A stretch of 48,975 bases of DNA from Pedosphaera sp. (GTDB lineage Bacteria; Verrucomicrobiota; Verrucomicrobiia; Limisphaerales; UBA9464): contig SIBK01000029.1 in the NCBI GenBank assembly GCA_009695205.1, positions 1-48,975 of the forward strand, read 5' to 3'. Every line of letters starts with the position of its first letter. Positions within the stretch are counted from its first letter, which is position 1. Of the stretch, positions 17,210-26,158 are shown one piece after another. Below the pieces are notes generated by a model that was not told where the DNA came from, made no database searches, and was given only the letters and a program-made list of their open reading frames with translations. A program made the translations under genes and the position numbers.

Positions 17210-19270
17210 ATGTCGCGTTCCGGTCCAGGCGGTCCGAACGCCGTACCGAGGCTGGATTCGCCTGTGACGATCCTTCGAGGTGTGGGGGGCGAGCGCGCAG
17301 CGCAGATGGAGCGCCTCGGATTGCGCACCGTGGGCGACCTCTTCTGGCACCGGCCAGCGCGGTACGAGGACCGCCGGAAGTTCACTCCCATCCGCGACGT
17401 ACTCTTGGGAACTCCGGTGACTGTGTGCGGCCGAATTGTTGCGGCAGGCAATCACCGGTTTCGGAAAGGCACCAAATCCTGTTTCGAATTCATCCTCGAA
17501 GACGAGACAGCGCGGCTCCATTGCCGATGGTGGAATCTGCCATTTCTCGGAAAATTCTATTCGGTGGGGAATGAAGTCCTGGTGTACGGCAGGCCGAATT
17601 CATTGCGACCCCGTACGATGGATCATCCCGAGGTCGAGAAGATCGAGACGGGCGAGGATGGAAGTGTGCACTTTGGAAGAATTGTTCCGGTGTATCCCCT
17701 GACAGAGGGCATGCCGCAACGAACGCTTCGATGGATTATCTGGCACGTGATCGATCGTTTTTTGTCGCAACTGCCGGAGACTGGACCCTGGCGGACGCCT
17801 GAGCTGGCCGGGGATCCCGCAGGCGCGTTGGGCCGCCAGGAAGCCGTGCGAAAGATCCATTTCCCCGCCGAACTCCCAGAGGCGGAGCATGCACGCCAGC
17901 GGTTGGCTCTCGATGAACTCGCGGCATTACAACGGGAGATCCAGGGGCGCCGCCTACGTTTGAATCTCAAGGCGCCCGGTCTCCCCTGCGGCGGCGACAA
18001 CCGGTTGATGCGCCCGTTTCTTGCTGGATTTCCCTTCAAACTCACCGGGGCGCAAACGCGGGTGTTGCGGGAGATTCGAGCGGACCTCACCGGGTTGCAT
18101 CCCATGCGGCGACTTCTGCATGGAGACGTCGGCTCCGGCAAGACATTAGTCGCCGCCTGCGCGGCCTTAATGACGATCGAAAGCGCCTACAACGTGGCAG
18201 TGATGGCTCCCACCGAGCTGCTTGCGGAACAGTTGCATGACGTCCTGACTGGAGTTTTTGGCCCGTTGGGCATTGGTGTGGGACTGCGGACGAGCAACAC
18301 CCGCCAGGAGCCCGACGTTGGATCGAAACCTGAACTGGGAAGCGTCTGGGTCGGCACCCATGCCCTGATTCAAAAGGCGGTCGAGTTTCCAAGGCTGGGA
18401 TTGGTGATCATCGATGAACAACACAAGTTTGGCGTGGCCCAGCGCGAGACGCTTTTGCGAAAGGGGAATTTCCCGCACCTGCTCGTGATGACCGCAACTC
18501 CTATTCCACGAACACTCGGGTTAACGCTCTACGGTGACCTCGATGTCAGTCTGCTCGATGAACTTCCCACCGGCCGCGGCCGCGTGCGTACCCATGTCCG
18601 GACTCCCGACACGCTGCCAAAAGTATGGCAATTCGTCGCGCGACAGTTGGAGGCGGGTCGCCAAGCGTACGTCGTCTATCCCCGCGTTTCGGAGTCGGAG
18701 AACGATGACGTCAAGTCCGTAACGCGCGAGTTCGAAAAGGTCCGGGACGCCCTGGCGCCTCATGTCGCCGCCATGGTACATGGACGAATGCCGTCCGCAG
18801 AGCGCATGAAGATCATGGACGGCTTCCGTGAAGGACGTGTGCAGGTGCTGCTGGCTACGAGTGTCATCGAAGTAGGCGTCGATGTGCCGAACGCAACCGT
18901 GATGGTGATCGAAAATGCCGGTCAGTTTGGTCTGGCCCAGTTGCATCAACTACGGGGTCGCATCGGGCGCGGTTCGCACGAATCGCATTGCATCCTGGTT
19001 GAGGGCGAACGGACCGATGAAGCTCGGGAACGCTTGAAAGTGCTCGCGGAGACGACCGACGGCTTCGCCATCGCCGAGGCGGACCTGCGTTTGAGAGGAC
19101 CTGGCGAACTCCTCGGCCGCGACCAAAGCGGCCTGCCCAGCTTTCGCTTTGCCGACCTGGTTCGCGATGGAAATCTCTTGGAAGCGGCTCGCGCATCGGT
19201 GCGGCGCGAACTCGCTGCGAAAGCGGCCGGGCTCACAGCAAACCCGCCCGCCCCAGCTTCAGCCCAGTAG
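17210..19270 (+). CDS. recG: ATP-dependent DNA helicase RecG
   Basis: Branch-migrating helicase that remodels stalled replication forks and Holliday junctions. It has 686 residues. The N-terminal wedge/OB region includes GVGGERAAQMERLGLRTVGDLFWHRPARYEDRR. Helicase motifs follow: Walker A HGDVGSGKTLVA (about 306-317), the TELLAEQ motif, IDEQHKFGVAQR (DEQH box), MTATPIPRTLGLTLYGD, VYPRVSESE, MVHGRMPSAE, LLATSVIEVGVDVPNA and QLRGRIGRGSHESHC. The closing RGPGELLGRDQSGLPSF is RecG-specific. The ATG at 17210 has a strong GGAGG five bases upstream; a GTG at 17183 that overlaps the dgt stop is the alternative. Its tail overlaps the tail of the oppositely oriented phosphohexomutase gene by 12 bases. 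Confidence 0.96.
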   Translation: MSRSGPGGPNAVPRLDSPVTILRGVGGERAAQMERLGLRTVGDLFWHRPARYEDRRKFTPIRDVLLGTPVTVCGRIVAAGNHRFRKGTKSCFEFILEDETARLHCRWWNLPFLGKFYSVGNEVLVYGRPNSLRPRTMDHPEVEKIETGEDGSVHFGRIVPVYPLTEGMPQRTLRWIIWHVIDRFLSQLPETGPWRTPELAGDPAGALGRQEAVRKIHFPAELPEAEHARQRLALDELAALQREIQGRRLRLNLKAPGLPCGGDNRLMRPFLAGFPFKLTGAQTRVLREIRADLTGLHPMRRLLHGDVGSGKTLVAACAALMTIESAYNVAVMAPTELLAEQLHDVLTGVFGPLGIGVGLRTSNTRQEPDVGSKPELGSVWVGTHALIQKAVEFPRLGLVIIDEQHKFGVAQRETLLRKGNFPHLLVMTATPIPRTLGLTLYGDLDVSLLDELPTGRGRVRTHVRTPDTLPKVWQFVARQLEAGRQAYVVYPRVSESENDDVKSVTREFEKVRDALAPHVAAMVHGRMPSAERMKIMDGFREGRVQVLLATSVIEVGVDVPNATVMVIENAGQFGLAQLHQLRGRIGRGSHESHCILVEGERTDEARERLKVLAETTDGFAIAEADLRLRGPGELLGRDQSGLPSFRFADLVRDGNLLEAARASVRRELAAKAAGLTANPPAPASAQ

Positions 19271-20686
19271 AATCTTGCGACACGACGCGCTCAATTTCTT
19301 CAATTGCGCGGCGGAACGTGCTTCAAGATAGCAGCGAATCAATGGTTCCGTTCCACTCGCCCTAAATGCCACCCACTCGTTGTTCGGCAACAGGAATTTA
19401 TACCCATCCGTGGTGATGAACTGCTGCACCGGCAATTTACCAATGGTCTCGAGGCCGCGCCCAAGACGTTCGAGTAACGCCGCCTTCTTGTCCGCTGGAA
19501 TTGCGACATTAATGCGATCGGTGTGAAATTCCCCCGACTCCTTCTCCAACGATTTCAGGATGGCGCCGAGTGTCTTTCGCTCAAACGCCACCAATTCCGC
19601 CATCAGTAGACACGCCAGAATTCCATCCTTTTCCGGCACGTGCCCCTTAACGCTCAATCCGCCGCTTTCTTCGCCGCCCACGATGATTGGTTCCGATTCC
19701 ATCCGCGCACCAATGTACTTGAACCCCACGGGCGTCTCATGCACCGGAACACCCAACATCCGGGCCACGGCATCTACCTGGTGACTCGTCGGGACTGTCC
19801 GAACGACCGCTCCTGTCCAGCCCCGATTCTTCTTCAGATGATAAAGAGCCAGGGCCAACACCTGGTTCGGAGTGATCCACGTGCCATCCCGATCCACGAT
19901 GCCAAATCGGTCGGCATCGCCATCGAGTCCAAGTCCGAGGGTAGCCTTGCCGCTCAGTATTAGATCGCGAACCTGCGACATCCCTTCAACATTCGGTTCC
20001 GGATGGTGGCTGCCAAAGGAGGGATTTAACTCATCGTGAAAGCGGACGACTCGCGCGCCGCCGTCCTCCTCGAGCAGGGTGTCGAGATATCCGCGCCCCG
20101 TGCCGTACATCAACTCCACACCAACCTTCAGCCGTGCTCTGCGAATGACCTCAAAATCGATTAAACGGCGAATCTGACGGAAATAGGAGGGGGCAGGATC
20201 AAAGGTCTTGCAGCGAGCCGTTCCCACTGCACTGGCCTGCACAATGAGACCCGAAATCTGACGTTGACGGATCCGCTCCTCGATTTCCTGGGTCACCTCC
20301 GGCGGAGCGGCGGCTCCGTTTCCCATGGAGAACTTGAGCCCCTGGTACTCCGCCGGGTTATGACTCGCGGTCAGATTGATTCCACCAACCGCTTTCCGGG
20401 ATCGAATGGCGTGCGCGATCACCGGCGTCGGAGCGTCGCGCTGACACAGAAGGGGAGCGAACCCGTTTGCTTCCAGTACTTCGGCGACAGCCAACGCAAA
20501 CTCGCGCCCGAGAAACCGTGTGTCATGTCCCAAGATGACCTCGGGCGTCGCATCCGGGGCAGGGGCGGTGCGGTGGGCATTGAGGTAGTCGGCGATGCCC
20601 TGGCTGGCAAAGCGGACGGCCTCAAAGGTGAAATCGCGGGCAATCAGACCCCGCCATCCGCTGGTACCGAACTTAATCTGCGTCAT
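19259..20686 (-). CDS. Phosphoglucomutase/phosphomannomutase family protein
   Basis: Interconverts hexose-1- and hexose-6-phosphates through a phosphoserine enzyme in the cytoplasm. It has 475 residues and four domains. The opening is IKFGTSGWRGLIARDF. The active-site loop is NLTASHNPAEYQGLK with the phosphorylated Ser, the metal loop GLDGDADRFGIVD, the sugar-binding loop GGEESGGLSVKGHVPEKDG and the phosphate-binding loop FRASGTEPLIRCYLEA. Glucose, mannose or glucosamine specificity cannot be read off; GEESG is compatible with the first two. It could feed glucose-1-phosphate or mannose-1-phosphate into cell-envelope sugars. The end overlaps recG by 12 bases. nuoA lies upstream, 87 bases away. 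Confidence 0.94.
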   Translation of the reverse strand: MTQIKFGTSGWRGLIARDFTFEAVRFASQGIADYLNAHRTAPAPDATPEVILGHDTRFLGREFALAVAEVLEANGFAPLLCQRDAPTPVIAHAIRSRKAVGGINLTASHNPAEYQGLKFSMGNGAAAPPEVTQEIEERIRQRQISGLIVQASAVGTARCKTFDPAPSYFRQIRRLIDFEVIRRARLKVGVELMYGTGRGYLDTLLEEDGGARVVRFHDELNPSFGSHHPEPNVEGMSQVRDLILSGKATLGLGLDGDADRFGIVDRDGTWITPNQVLALALYHLKKNRGWTGAVVRTVPTSHQVDAVARMLGVPVHETPVGFKYIGARMESEPIIVGGEESGGLSVKGHVPEKDGILACLLMAELVAFERKTLGAILKSLEKESGEFHTDRINVAIPADKKAALLERLGRGLETIGKLPVQQFITTDGYKFLLPNNEWVAFRASGTEPLIRCYLEARSAAQLKKLSASCRKILLG

Positions 20687-20773
20687 GGAGAATTGCTGAG
20701 GTGAAACGTGTCGTTCAGTAAAATTATTAGAAAGCGTCCGGCCCGCTCGCCATTCGCCGCTGCCCGCCCATCC

Positions 20774-21160
20774 TCAAGACTTCCAGTCAAACGCCCGTTT
20801 CTTGAGAGCGTACACATATCCGATAAAGAGGATTCCCAGAAAACTGGTCATGCTCCCCAGCGCCAGGGCTGCCTGATGATTGTGAATCATTTCCTTAAAA
20901 TTTACCGCCCACGGGTACATGAAAACAACCTCGATATCGAACAACACGAAGAGGAGCGCGACGAGGTAGAACTTGACCGACATCCGGGCGTTACCGTCGC
21001 CCTGAGGCAACATTCCGCATTCGTAGGGGATATCTTTCGTGCGGGTGCGACGGCCAATCTTGCCGAAAACAATCGACGCCGCGAGGGTGCCAAACGAAAA
21101 ACCGCACGCCACGAGCAATAGCATCAAGACGGGTAGGTACTGGTTAATCTGCGAATCCAT
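20774..21160 (-). CDS. nuoA: NADH-quinone oxidoreductase subunit A
   Basis: A small membrane subunit of respiratory complex I at the junction of the peripheral and membrane arms. It has 128 residues with three transmembrane helices: YLPVLMLLLVACGFSFGTLAAS, VKFYLVALLFVLFDIEVVFMYPW and ALGSMTSFLGILFIGYVYAL. The conserved loop KDIPYECGMLPQGDGNARMSVKFY, containing the YECG cysteine, is the family hallmark. The start ATG at 21160 is preferred over one at 21190, which adds ten basic residues. Usually the first gene of a nuo operon, here it is not followed by nuoB: the next gene on its strand is the phosphohexomutase. The rest of complex I must be elsewhere. Confidence 0.95.
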   Translation of the reverse strand: MDSQINQYLPVLMLLLVACGFSFGTLAASIVFGKIGRRTRTKDIPYECGMLPQGDGNARMSVKFYLVALLFVLFDIEVVFMYPWAVNFKEMIHNHQAALALGSMTSFLGILFIGYVYALKKRAFDWKS

Positions 21161-21261
21161 GTGCCGAAAACGTAAGGAGAACCGGCCCACGGTGCAAGTG
21201 CCAGTGCTCCTACGCCAAAGCGTCGGCGGATAAAGTTCTTAAATACTACAATACTATTCCC

Positions 21262-21289
21262 GACCCCTATGGCATGACCCCTATGGCAC
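21262..21289 (+). repeat. 14-bp tandem duplication over the ceramidase-like stop codon
   Basis: GACCCCTATGGCA plus one more base occurs twice head to tail (21262-21275 and 21276-21289; only the last base differs, T versus C). The right-hand copy contains the TAG stop of the ceramidase-like gene on the minus strand. Probably a small slippage duplication. Confidence 0.85.
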
Positions 21290-22663
21290 TCGAGCGAGTT
21301 CGTTCAGCAGGCGGATTGCCTCGTCGGCAATCCGCTCCCCGGTGCCGGGCTCCGCGTAGGATTGCAACCCCGTCCATACCTGGTATCCACCGAGCTTGTG
21401 GCCTTCAAAATTGGGAAGGTAACCGATCCAATCGTTCGCCAGTTCGGCGACGTACGTGTAACGGAAAGGGGATCGGTTCTTGATGTCAATTCCCAGCTGA
21501 GTGAAGTACTCCGCCGGTACACCGACCAGCGCAATGTCGCCAATCCGGATCGCCTGCACCCATGTCTCGCGCTCTTCTCCCTGCACCGGCCGTAGTTCGT
21601 CGCGCATCGTTCGGAAAACGCGCTCGATCACCGGCGCTCCACTCGGGGCATATTTTCGGCAATACCGCTGCACGGCAGCCTCTTCCGCAGCGTCATCAAA
21701 GCGCCGCACATGGAACTTCAGCGGAGATTTTCGAGCCGACAATCGGCTGATTTCCCGGGGCGTCGCGCGGTTCAACGTTGCAAAAACAGCGGCCTTGATT
21801 CGCTGCGTACATTCATCTCCCGTGAGATCGAGGTTGTGGGTGGATCCGCTCGCACCTTCGAGGAAGGCAACAGTACCGCCCAACTGCGCTTCAAGTTCCT
21901 GTGCTGCCAAGCCGTAAATGCTGGGAGATCTACGCCCCGAAGCCCGCGTGCCGATTGTGTGCGTGCTGTGATTGAAGATCACGGCGCGCAGGCGATTTTC
22001 CAAATCGCGAAACGCCAAGACCGGCAGCTCCGCATCAAACGGCCCCGTCGGCCGCGCGAAATTGGTCCGCGGTCCAATCCAGAAAACCTGGCCGTCATCC
22101 AAAAGGACGCGGCTGTTCTGTCCGACGGTCCGCTCCTCGCCGAGTTGGAAGAAGAATCGCGCGTCGGTCAGGTTGGAAAGGGCGTTGCCCACCGCACGGA
22201 CAATCCCCTCTTGCACCCGTCGGGTGAACACGGCGTCCGGACCGTAATCGTGGACGCGCATCGTGCTGGGCGCATGGTGGGTATGCGTGCAATTGATCAA
22301 TGTGTGGCTCGGCGGTATTCCGAATCGCTGCTGAATCTCCGTCATCACCGGATCGAGTGAGCGGCGCGTCAGCATGAGAACGTCACATGCGACTATCGCC
22401 ACCCGCGTGTCCGCTTTCTCGATGACTACAGCAACACACCGGAGCTTACCCTCTTGACCCTGGCCGCGTCCGGCCTCAATGCCGCCTGCGATGACCATCG
22501 AGTCGTCAGCTTCGAGATCCGCCGCCGCCGCGCCGACGCGGAGTCCGTCGGCTGCTCCGACCCTGTGTGAGAGCATCAGCGTTGCGACAACCAGAAACCG
22601 CCGGGTGGCATGCCACCCTTGGAAATTACCCCGCAAAATCGCTGCCAAGGGGTGCGTTCTCAT
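21281..22663 (-). CDS. Neutral/alkaline ceramidase-like exported hydrolase
   Basis: Relatives cleave the N-acyl bond of ceramides with a zinc centre; PVC proteins with only the N-terminal catalytic-like domain are common and their substrates unknown. It has 460 residues with a signal-like stretch RRFLVVATLMLSHRVGAADG at about 21-40. Family marks are RVGAAAADLE, GKLRCVAVVIEKADTRVAIVACDVLML, the zinc-ligand segment NCTHTHHAPS, FNHSTHTIG, and LEGASGSTHNLDL. The end DWIGYLPNFEGHKLGGYQVW is also typical. It lacks the C-terminal Ig-like domain of full neutral ceramidases. It follows the sugar isomerase-like gene by only 11 bases on the same strand, so they form an operon. Activity on glycolipids or other amides is a guess. 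Confidence 0.83.
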   Translation of the reverse strand: MRTHPLAAILRGNFQGWHATRRFLVVATLMLSHRVGAADGLRVGAAAADLEADDSMVIAGGIEAGRGQGQEGKLRCVAVVIEKADTRVAIVACDVLMLTRRSLDPVMTEIQQRFGIPPSHTLINCTHTHHAPSTMRVHDYGPDAVFTRRVQEGIVRAVGNALSNLTDARFFFQLGEERTVGQNSRVLLDDGQVFWIGPRTNFARPTGPFDAELPVLAFRDLENRLRAVIFNHSTHTIGTRASGRRSPSIYGLAAQELEAQLGGTVAFLEGASGSTHNLDLTGDECTQRIKAAVFATLNRATPREISRLSARKSPLKFHVRRFDDAAEEAAVQRYCRKYAPSGAPVIERVFRTMRDELRPVQGEERETWVQAIRIGDIALVGVPAEYFTQLGIDIKNRSPFRYTYVAELANDWIGYLPNFEGHKLGGYQVWTGLQSYAEPGTGERIADEAIRLLNELARVP

Positions 22664-22674
22664 GGGGTGTGCCT

Positions 22675-23649
22675 CTAAATATCACAGACCCGCACACCGT
22701 GCCGAAGTGCTGCCAGCTTGTCGGGCCATGTGGGAATGAATTCATGTGCCACGTAGCCCTTGTAGCCAATGTCCACCAGCGCGCGCATTACCGCGGGATA
22801 GTTCACTTCTTGATCCAGATCGAGTTCGCCTCGCCCCGGGACACCCGCCGTGTGAATATGTGCAATGACATCCTTGTGCCGCCGGATCCTGCGGATGACA
22901 TCGCCGTTCATGATCTGTACGTGGTAGATGTCGAAGAGCAGTTTCATTCGCGGCGAGTCAACCCGCCGAATGAGATCCACGCACCGTTCGACATCGTCAC
23001 CAAAGTAGCCGGGATGCCCCTTCATTGGGTGAGTGTCATCTCTGCTGTTAAGGTGCTCGAGGCATAGCGTAACTTTCTTTTCCTCCGCGTATCCGATAAC
23101 CTGCTTCCAGCATTCCACACAATTCCGCGCCGCCAGTTCGTCCGTCATACCCGGCTCCCGCATGCCCGTGAAGGTGATGACCTTGTCTGTTCCGAATTGC
23201 ACGGCGGCATCAATTCCCTCCCGGAGGAGTCGGATGCAGGACTCGTGATTCGAACGGCTCACGGGGCCTTTGCCGAACCCGTGGCTTCCGACGAGGCTGA
23301 TATTCATGCCAGCCGCGCGAATCGCCGGGTAGTGTTCGCGCCCAATGCCTTCCATTGCCACCAATCCCATGCGCGCGCTGGCCTGAATGAGCTTTTCCGG
23401 TGGAACCTCACTAAAGCACCACGCCATCACCGAATGCCGGATGCGTCCGCCGCTTGCGCGATAATCCTCGGCCGGAACGGCTGAGGCTGGAGCGGTCGTT
23501 GAGACTGTCGTTGAGGCTGAGGCTGAGGCTGCGGCGTCGGCGTGTAAGGAGAGGGCGGGCAACGCGAGTGCGGCGCCTGCACCGGCGCAAAATGCCCGCC
23601 GCGTAAGATCACCCGCCGCCAGCACGGTGCCGTCGGTGGTTTGGGACAT
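22675..23649 (-). CDS. Exported sugar phosphate isomerase/epimerase-like TIM barrel (hydroxypyruvate isomerase type)
   Basis: An AP-endonuclease-2-type TIM barrel, the superfamily of xylose isomerase and hydroxypyruvate isomerase. It has 324 residues (327 if the ATG at 23658 is used). The N-terminus has a Tat-like signal, LTRRAFCAGAGAALALPAL, followed by a Ser/Ala/Thr-rich linker (about 35-55). The catalytic half shows SVMAWCF, VAMEGIG, the metal Glu in TLCLEHLN, the DIYHVQIMNGD segment, HIHTAGVPGRGELD and the final Glu of GYVAHEF. These match hydroxypyruvate isomerase relatives. The export signal argues for a periplasmic sugar epimerase or isomerase, substrate unknown. It is the first gene of a two-gene operon with the ceramidase-like gene. 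The linker is coded by tandem GAGGCT (plus-strand) hexamers near 23513-23532. Confidence 0.88.
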   Translation of the reverse strand: MSQTTDGTVLAAGDLTRRAFCAGAGAALALPALSLHADAAASASASTTVSTTAPASAVPAEDYRASGGRIRHSVMAWCFSEVPPEKLIQASARMGLVAMEGIGREHYPAIRAAGMNISLVGSHGFGKGPVSRSNHESCIRLLREGIDAAVQFGTDKVITFTGMREPGMTDELAARNCVECWKQVIGYAEEKKVTLCLEHLNSRDDTHPMKGHPGYFGDDVERCVDLIRRVDSPRMKLLFDIYHVQIMNGDVIRRIRRHKDVIAHIHTAGVPGRGELDLDQEVNYPAVMRALVDIGYKGYVAHEFIPTWPDKLAALRHGVRVCDI

Positions 23650-23834
23650 AGAATTCATGAGCTTTAAAGAGGTGATCTCGAAACTAAGCTGCCGCGATTT
23701 ATTTCTCAAGCACTCCGTTGACCTCGATCTACGCGGAAACGACTCCGCACCGTGAATAGCCTTCGACGCTACTCCCCAGCGGGTCAGCCTAAATCCGCGA
23801 CCGTTTTGTTGTTGGATTCAAGAGAGCCCAATCG

Positions 23835-24545
23835 TCATTCCAACTTGCGAAGCCAGATATTGCGGTAGCGGACGGGACAGCCGTGCTCTTGCAGGAACAA
23901 CGGGCCCTTCGGCGTAACGCCGGAGAATTTAGCCGATACCGTGGCGTCGCCGGCCACCGGGATGTGATCCTGCACGAGCACGCCGTTGTGTATCACTGTG
24001 AACGAACCCGGCACCGCTTTGCCGTCCGCGCCGGGAACGGGCGGATGGAAGACGATATCATAGGCCTGCCATTCGCCGGGTTTGCGGCTGGCGTTGACGA
24101 GGGGAGCATTGTGCCCGTAGAAGGCGCTTGCCTGGCCGTTGAAGTACGTGGGGTTTTGCCAGGAATCCAGCACTTGAATTTCGTAGCGCCCCTGGAAATA
24201 AACACCGCTGTTGCCGCGGCCTTGGTCCTTTCCCTTCACTTCGGAAGGTGTGGCCCATTCGATGTGAAGCTGGATTGCACCGAATTCTTCTTTTGTCGTG
24301 ATGCCGCCACCGTGAACTTCGGCATATCCATTTTCGATTTTCCAGGTCGGCGTAGCGTCTTTCTCGCCTTTCCAGGCGGAAAGATCCTTGCCGTCGAAGA
24401 GCACAATCGCATCCGAAGGAGGTGTACCGTTTAGGCCAGGCGTGACAACGGCTGGCTCCTTGTCGGCGGCATGGCTCGTAATGGGGAGTGCGGCGGTCAT
24501 CAGCAACAGCGGCAGAAGCGGCAGGTGATTCGGGAAGATTTTCAT
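23835..24545 (-). CDS. DUF1080 (3-keto-disaccharide hydrolase-type) exported protein
   Basis: A 236-residue secreted protein with a concanavalin-like beta-sandwich. Some DUF1080 members cleave 3-keto-glycosides; many have unknown substrates. The signal peptide is about residues 1-26 (LPLLPLLLMTAALPITSHA). Family marks are LFDGKDLSAWKG near residue 50, WKIENGYAEV, GAIQLHIEWATP, QGRGNSGVYFQGRYEIQVLDSW (the core motif), and GPLFLQEHGCPVRYRNIWLRKLE at the end. The ATG at 24545 fits the signal; one at 24566 adds seven residues. In PVC genomes such genes accompany Gfo/Idh oxidoreductases and isomerases, which agrees with this neighbourhood and with an oxidative route for glycoside cleavage. Confidence 0.93.
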   Translation of the reverse strand: MKIFPNHLPLLPLLLMTAALPITSHAADKEPAVVTPGLNGTPPSDAIVLFDGKDLSAWKGEKDATPTWKIENGYAEVHGGGITTKEEFGAIQLHIEWATPSEVKGKDQGRGNSGVYFQGRYEIQVLDSWQNPTYFNGQASAFYGHNAPLVNASRKPGEWQAYDIVFHPPVPGADGKAVPGSFTVIHNGVLVQDHIPVAGDATVSAKFSGVTPKGPLFLQEHGCPVRYRNIWLRKLE

Positions 24546-24615
24546 AGTACAAATACGATCCTTCAAATGCCGGTCCCATGCAAGCTTATGGCAGTCCGGT
24601 TATGTAAATTGTGAT

Positions 24616-26064
24616 TCATGGGATAGGCTCGATGCGGATGACCTGTGAGTCCTTGTTGTTGTACCAAGCCGTGCCCCACTCGATCACGTAGAGGGCGCCC
24701 TCCGGCCCGAATGACATGGAGATGGGCCGTCGGATCGGCAGTTCTGGAACGAAGGGTTGGATCGCTTTCAGTCGTCCATCGGCGTCAAGGCGCGCCGTCC
24801 TGATCCAGTTGCGTTCCCATTCGAAGAGGAAGAGAGCCTTGTCGAATTCGACCGGAAACTTGCGCGAGGATTTTAATTGTGCGTTGAAATGATAAACGGG
24901 GCCAGCCATGGCAGAGCGCGCGCCGGAACCCATTTCCGGGAAGCGCGTCGACGGCCCGGGCGAGTACCAGATCAGCGCCGGCTGGGCCGGAGGTAACTCA
25001 CGAATTCCAGTGTTGTTCCTTGAATCGTTGACGGGCAGGGCGGGATCGAAGGCACGGCCTGTTTCTTTCGTCTCAAAGTTGTATTGTCGATAAGGCTTGT
25101 TGTCGGCCGCGAAGTACGGCCAGCCGAAGTTACCCGCGACTTTGGCCCTGTTGAACTCATCGAATCCAGCTGGCCCTCGCTGAGCACTCGCCTCCCGCGC
25201 ATCCGGGCCGATATCACCCCAAAATAGCCAGCCGGTCTTTTCATCGATGCTGAACCGAAACGGGTTCCGACATCCCATGATATAGATCTCTGGGAGTGTC
25301 TTAGGCATGCCCGGCGGGAAGAGATTGTCCTTCGGTATACTATAGTGACCATCGGGCTCCGGATGAATTCGCAGAATCTTTCCACGCAGATCATTGCTGT
25401 TCGCTGCAGTGCGTTGGGAATCATGCACGTCGCGGCCGGGCCGGTCATCGAGCGGACTAAAGCCGTCGGAGGCGTCGATGAACGTGTAGTCGCCTGTTGA
25501 TGCATACAGATTTCCGGCGGCATCAAAGGCCAGGCCACCGCCAGAATGATTGGGTTTCTTCGGCAACGTCGGAATGCGGAGCATTATCTTCTGCGAACGC
25601 AAGTTCAGCGCTTCGTTTTCCACGGTGAATCGCGACACTCGATTCTCAAGTACGCCTGGTTTCGAATGGAAAATATAAATCCAATGATTGGTGAGAAAGT
25701 CCGGGTCCAGGGCCAACCCAAGCAAACCATCCTCCGAGCCGCTGGAGACGTCCAGTTGCCCCACCGTCACCGTCGCTTCCGACACGGGGTTCCAGACTTT
25801 CACCACCCCCTGCCTCTCGCCCAGATAGACCCGACCGTCTCGGGCAATGGACAGTTGGATGGGTTCTAAGAGATTTGTGGCGAGAACCACCTTCCGGAAA
25901 TGCGGAGCACTCGAGAGGGGAATGGCTCCTGAACCTCCCAGAACAGAACCTGCCAGCAGCACGAGCAGCAGTACAAGCCGCGTTGACCACCGGAACACAG
26001 TCGTGAACGTGTGTTGACCCGGGAGTGTCTCAGCGGAAACGCTATAAATGAGGACTTTGGGCAC
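24616..26064 (-). CDS. PQQ-dependent sugar dehydrogenase (soluble glucose/sorbosone dehydrogenase type)
   Basis: A six-bladed beta-propeller of the GSDH family that would oxidise aldoses or related sugars in the periplasm, with PQQ and calcium. It has 482 residues. Hydrophobic signal STRLVLLLVLLAGSVLGGSGA at about 27-47. The long polar stretch before it suggests the true start may be the GTG at 25998. Propeller marks are PIQLSIARDGRVYLGERQGVVKVW, EDGLLGLALDPDFLTNHWIYIFHS, KPNHSGGGLAFDAAGNLYASTGD (catalytic His region), GKILRIHPEPDG, RNPFRFSIDEKTGWLFWGDIGPDAREE-like and PISMSFGPEGALYVIEWG. No haem motif is present, so electrons must leave through another carrier. It lies 70 bases upstream of the DUF1080 gene on the same strand. 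Confidence 0.9.
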   Translation of the reverse strand: MPKVLIYSVSAETLPGQHTFTTVFRWSTRLVLLLVLLAGSVLGGSGAIPLSSAPHFRKVVLATNLLEPIQLSIARDGRVYLGERQGVVKVWNPVSEATVTVGQLDVSSGSEDGLLGLALDPDFLTNHWIYIFHSKPGVLENRVSRFTVENEALNLRSQKIMLRIPTLPKKPNHSGGGLAFDAAGNLYASTGDYTFIDASDGFSPLDDRPGRDVHDSQRTAANSNDLRGKILRIHPEPDGHYSIPKDNLFPPGMPKTLPEIYIMGCRNPFRFSIDEKTGWLFWGDIGPDAREASAQRGPAGFDEFNRAKVAGNFGWPYFAADNKPYRQYNFETKETGRAFDPALPVNDSRNNTGIRELPPAQPALIWYSPGPSTRFPEMGSGARSAMAGPVYHFNAQLKSSRKFPVEFDKALFLFEWERNWIRTARLDADGRLKAIQPFVPELPIRRPISMSFGPEGALYVIEWGTAWYNNKDSQVIRIEPIP

Positions 26065-26158
26065 GCGAAGAGACCATGAAGCGTGACGGGAGGGCCGGGC
26101 AGTGTTTGTAGGAATGTTTCCGACCGAGTCGGTTACCCTTCATGGTTGGTTTTCGATA

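Noticed and set aside
26115..26135. CCGAC-CGA-GTCGG hairpin as terminator of the sugar dehydrogenase or sialidase gene
   Set aside because: The stem has five pairs, the loop is three bases, there is no T-tract on either side, and it lies upstream of the dehydrogenase gene rather than after it.
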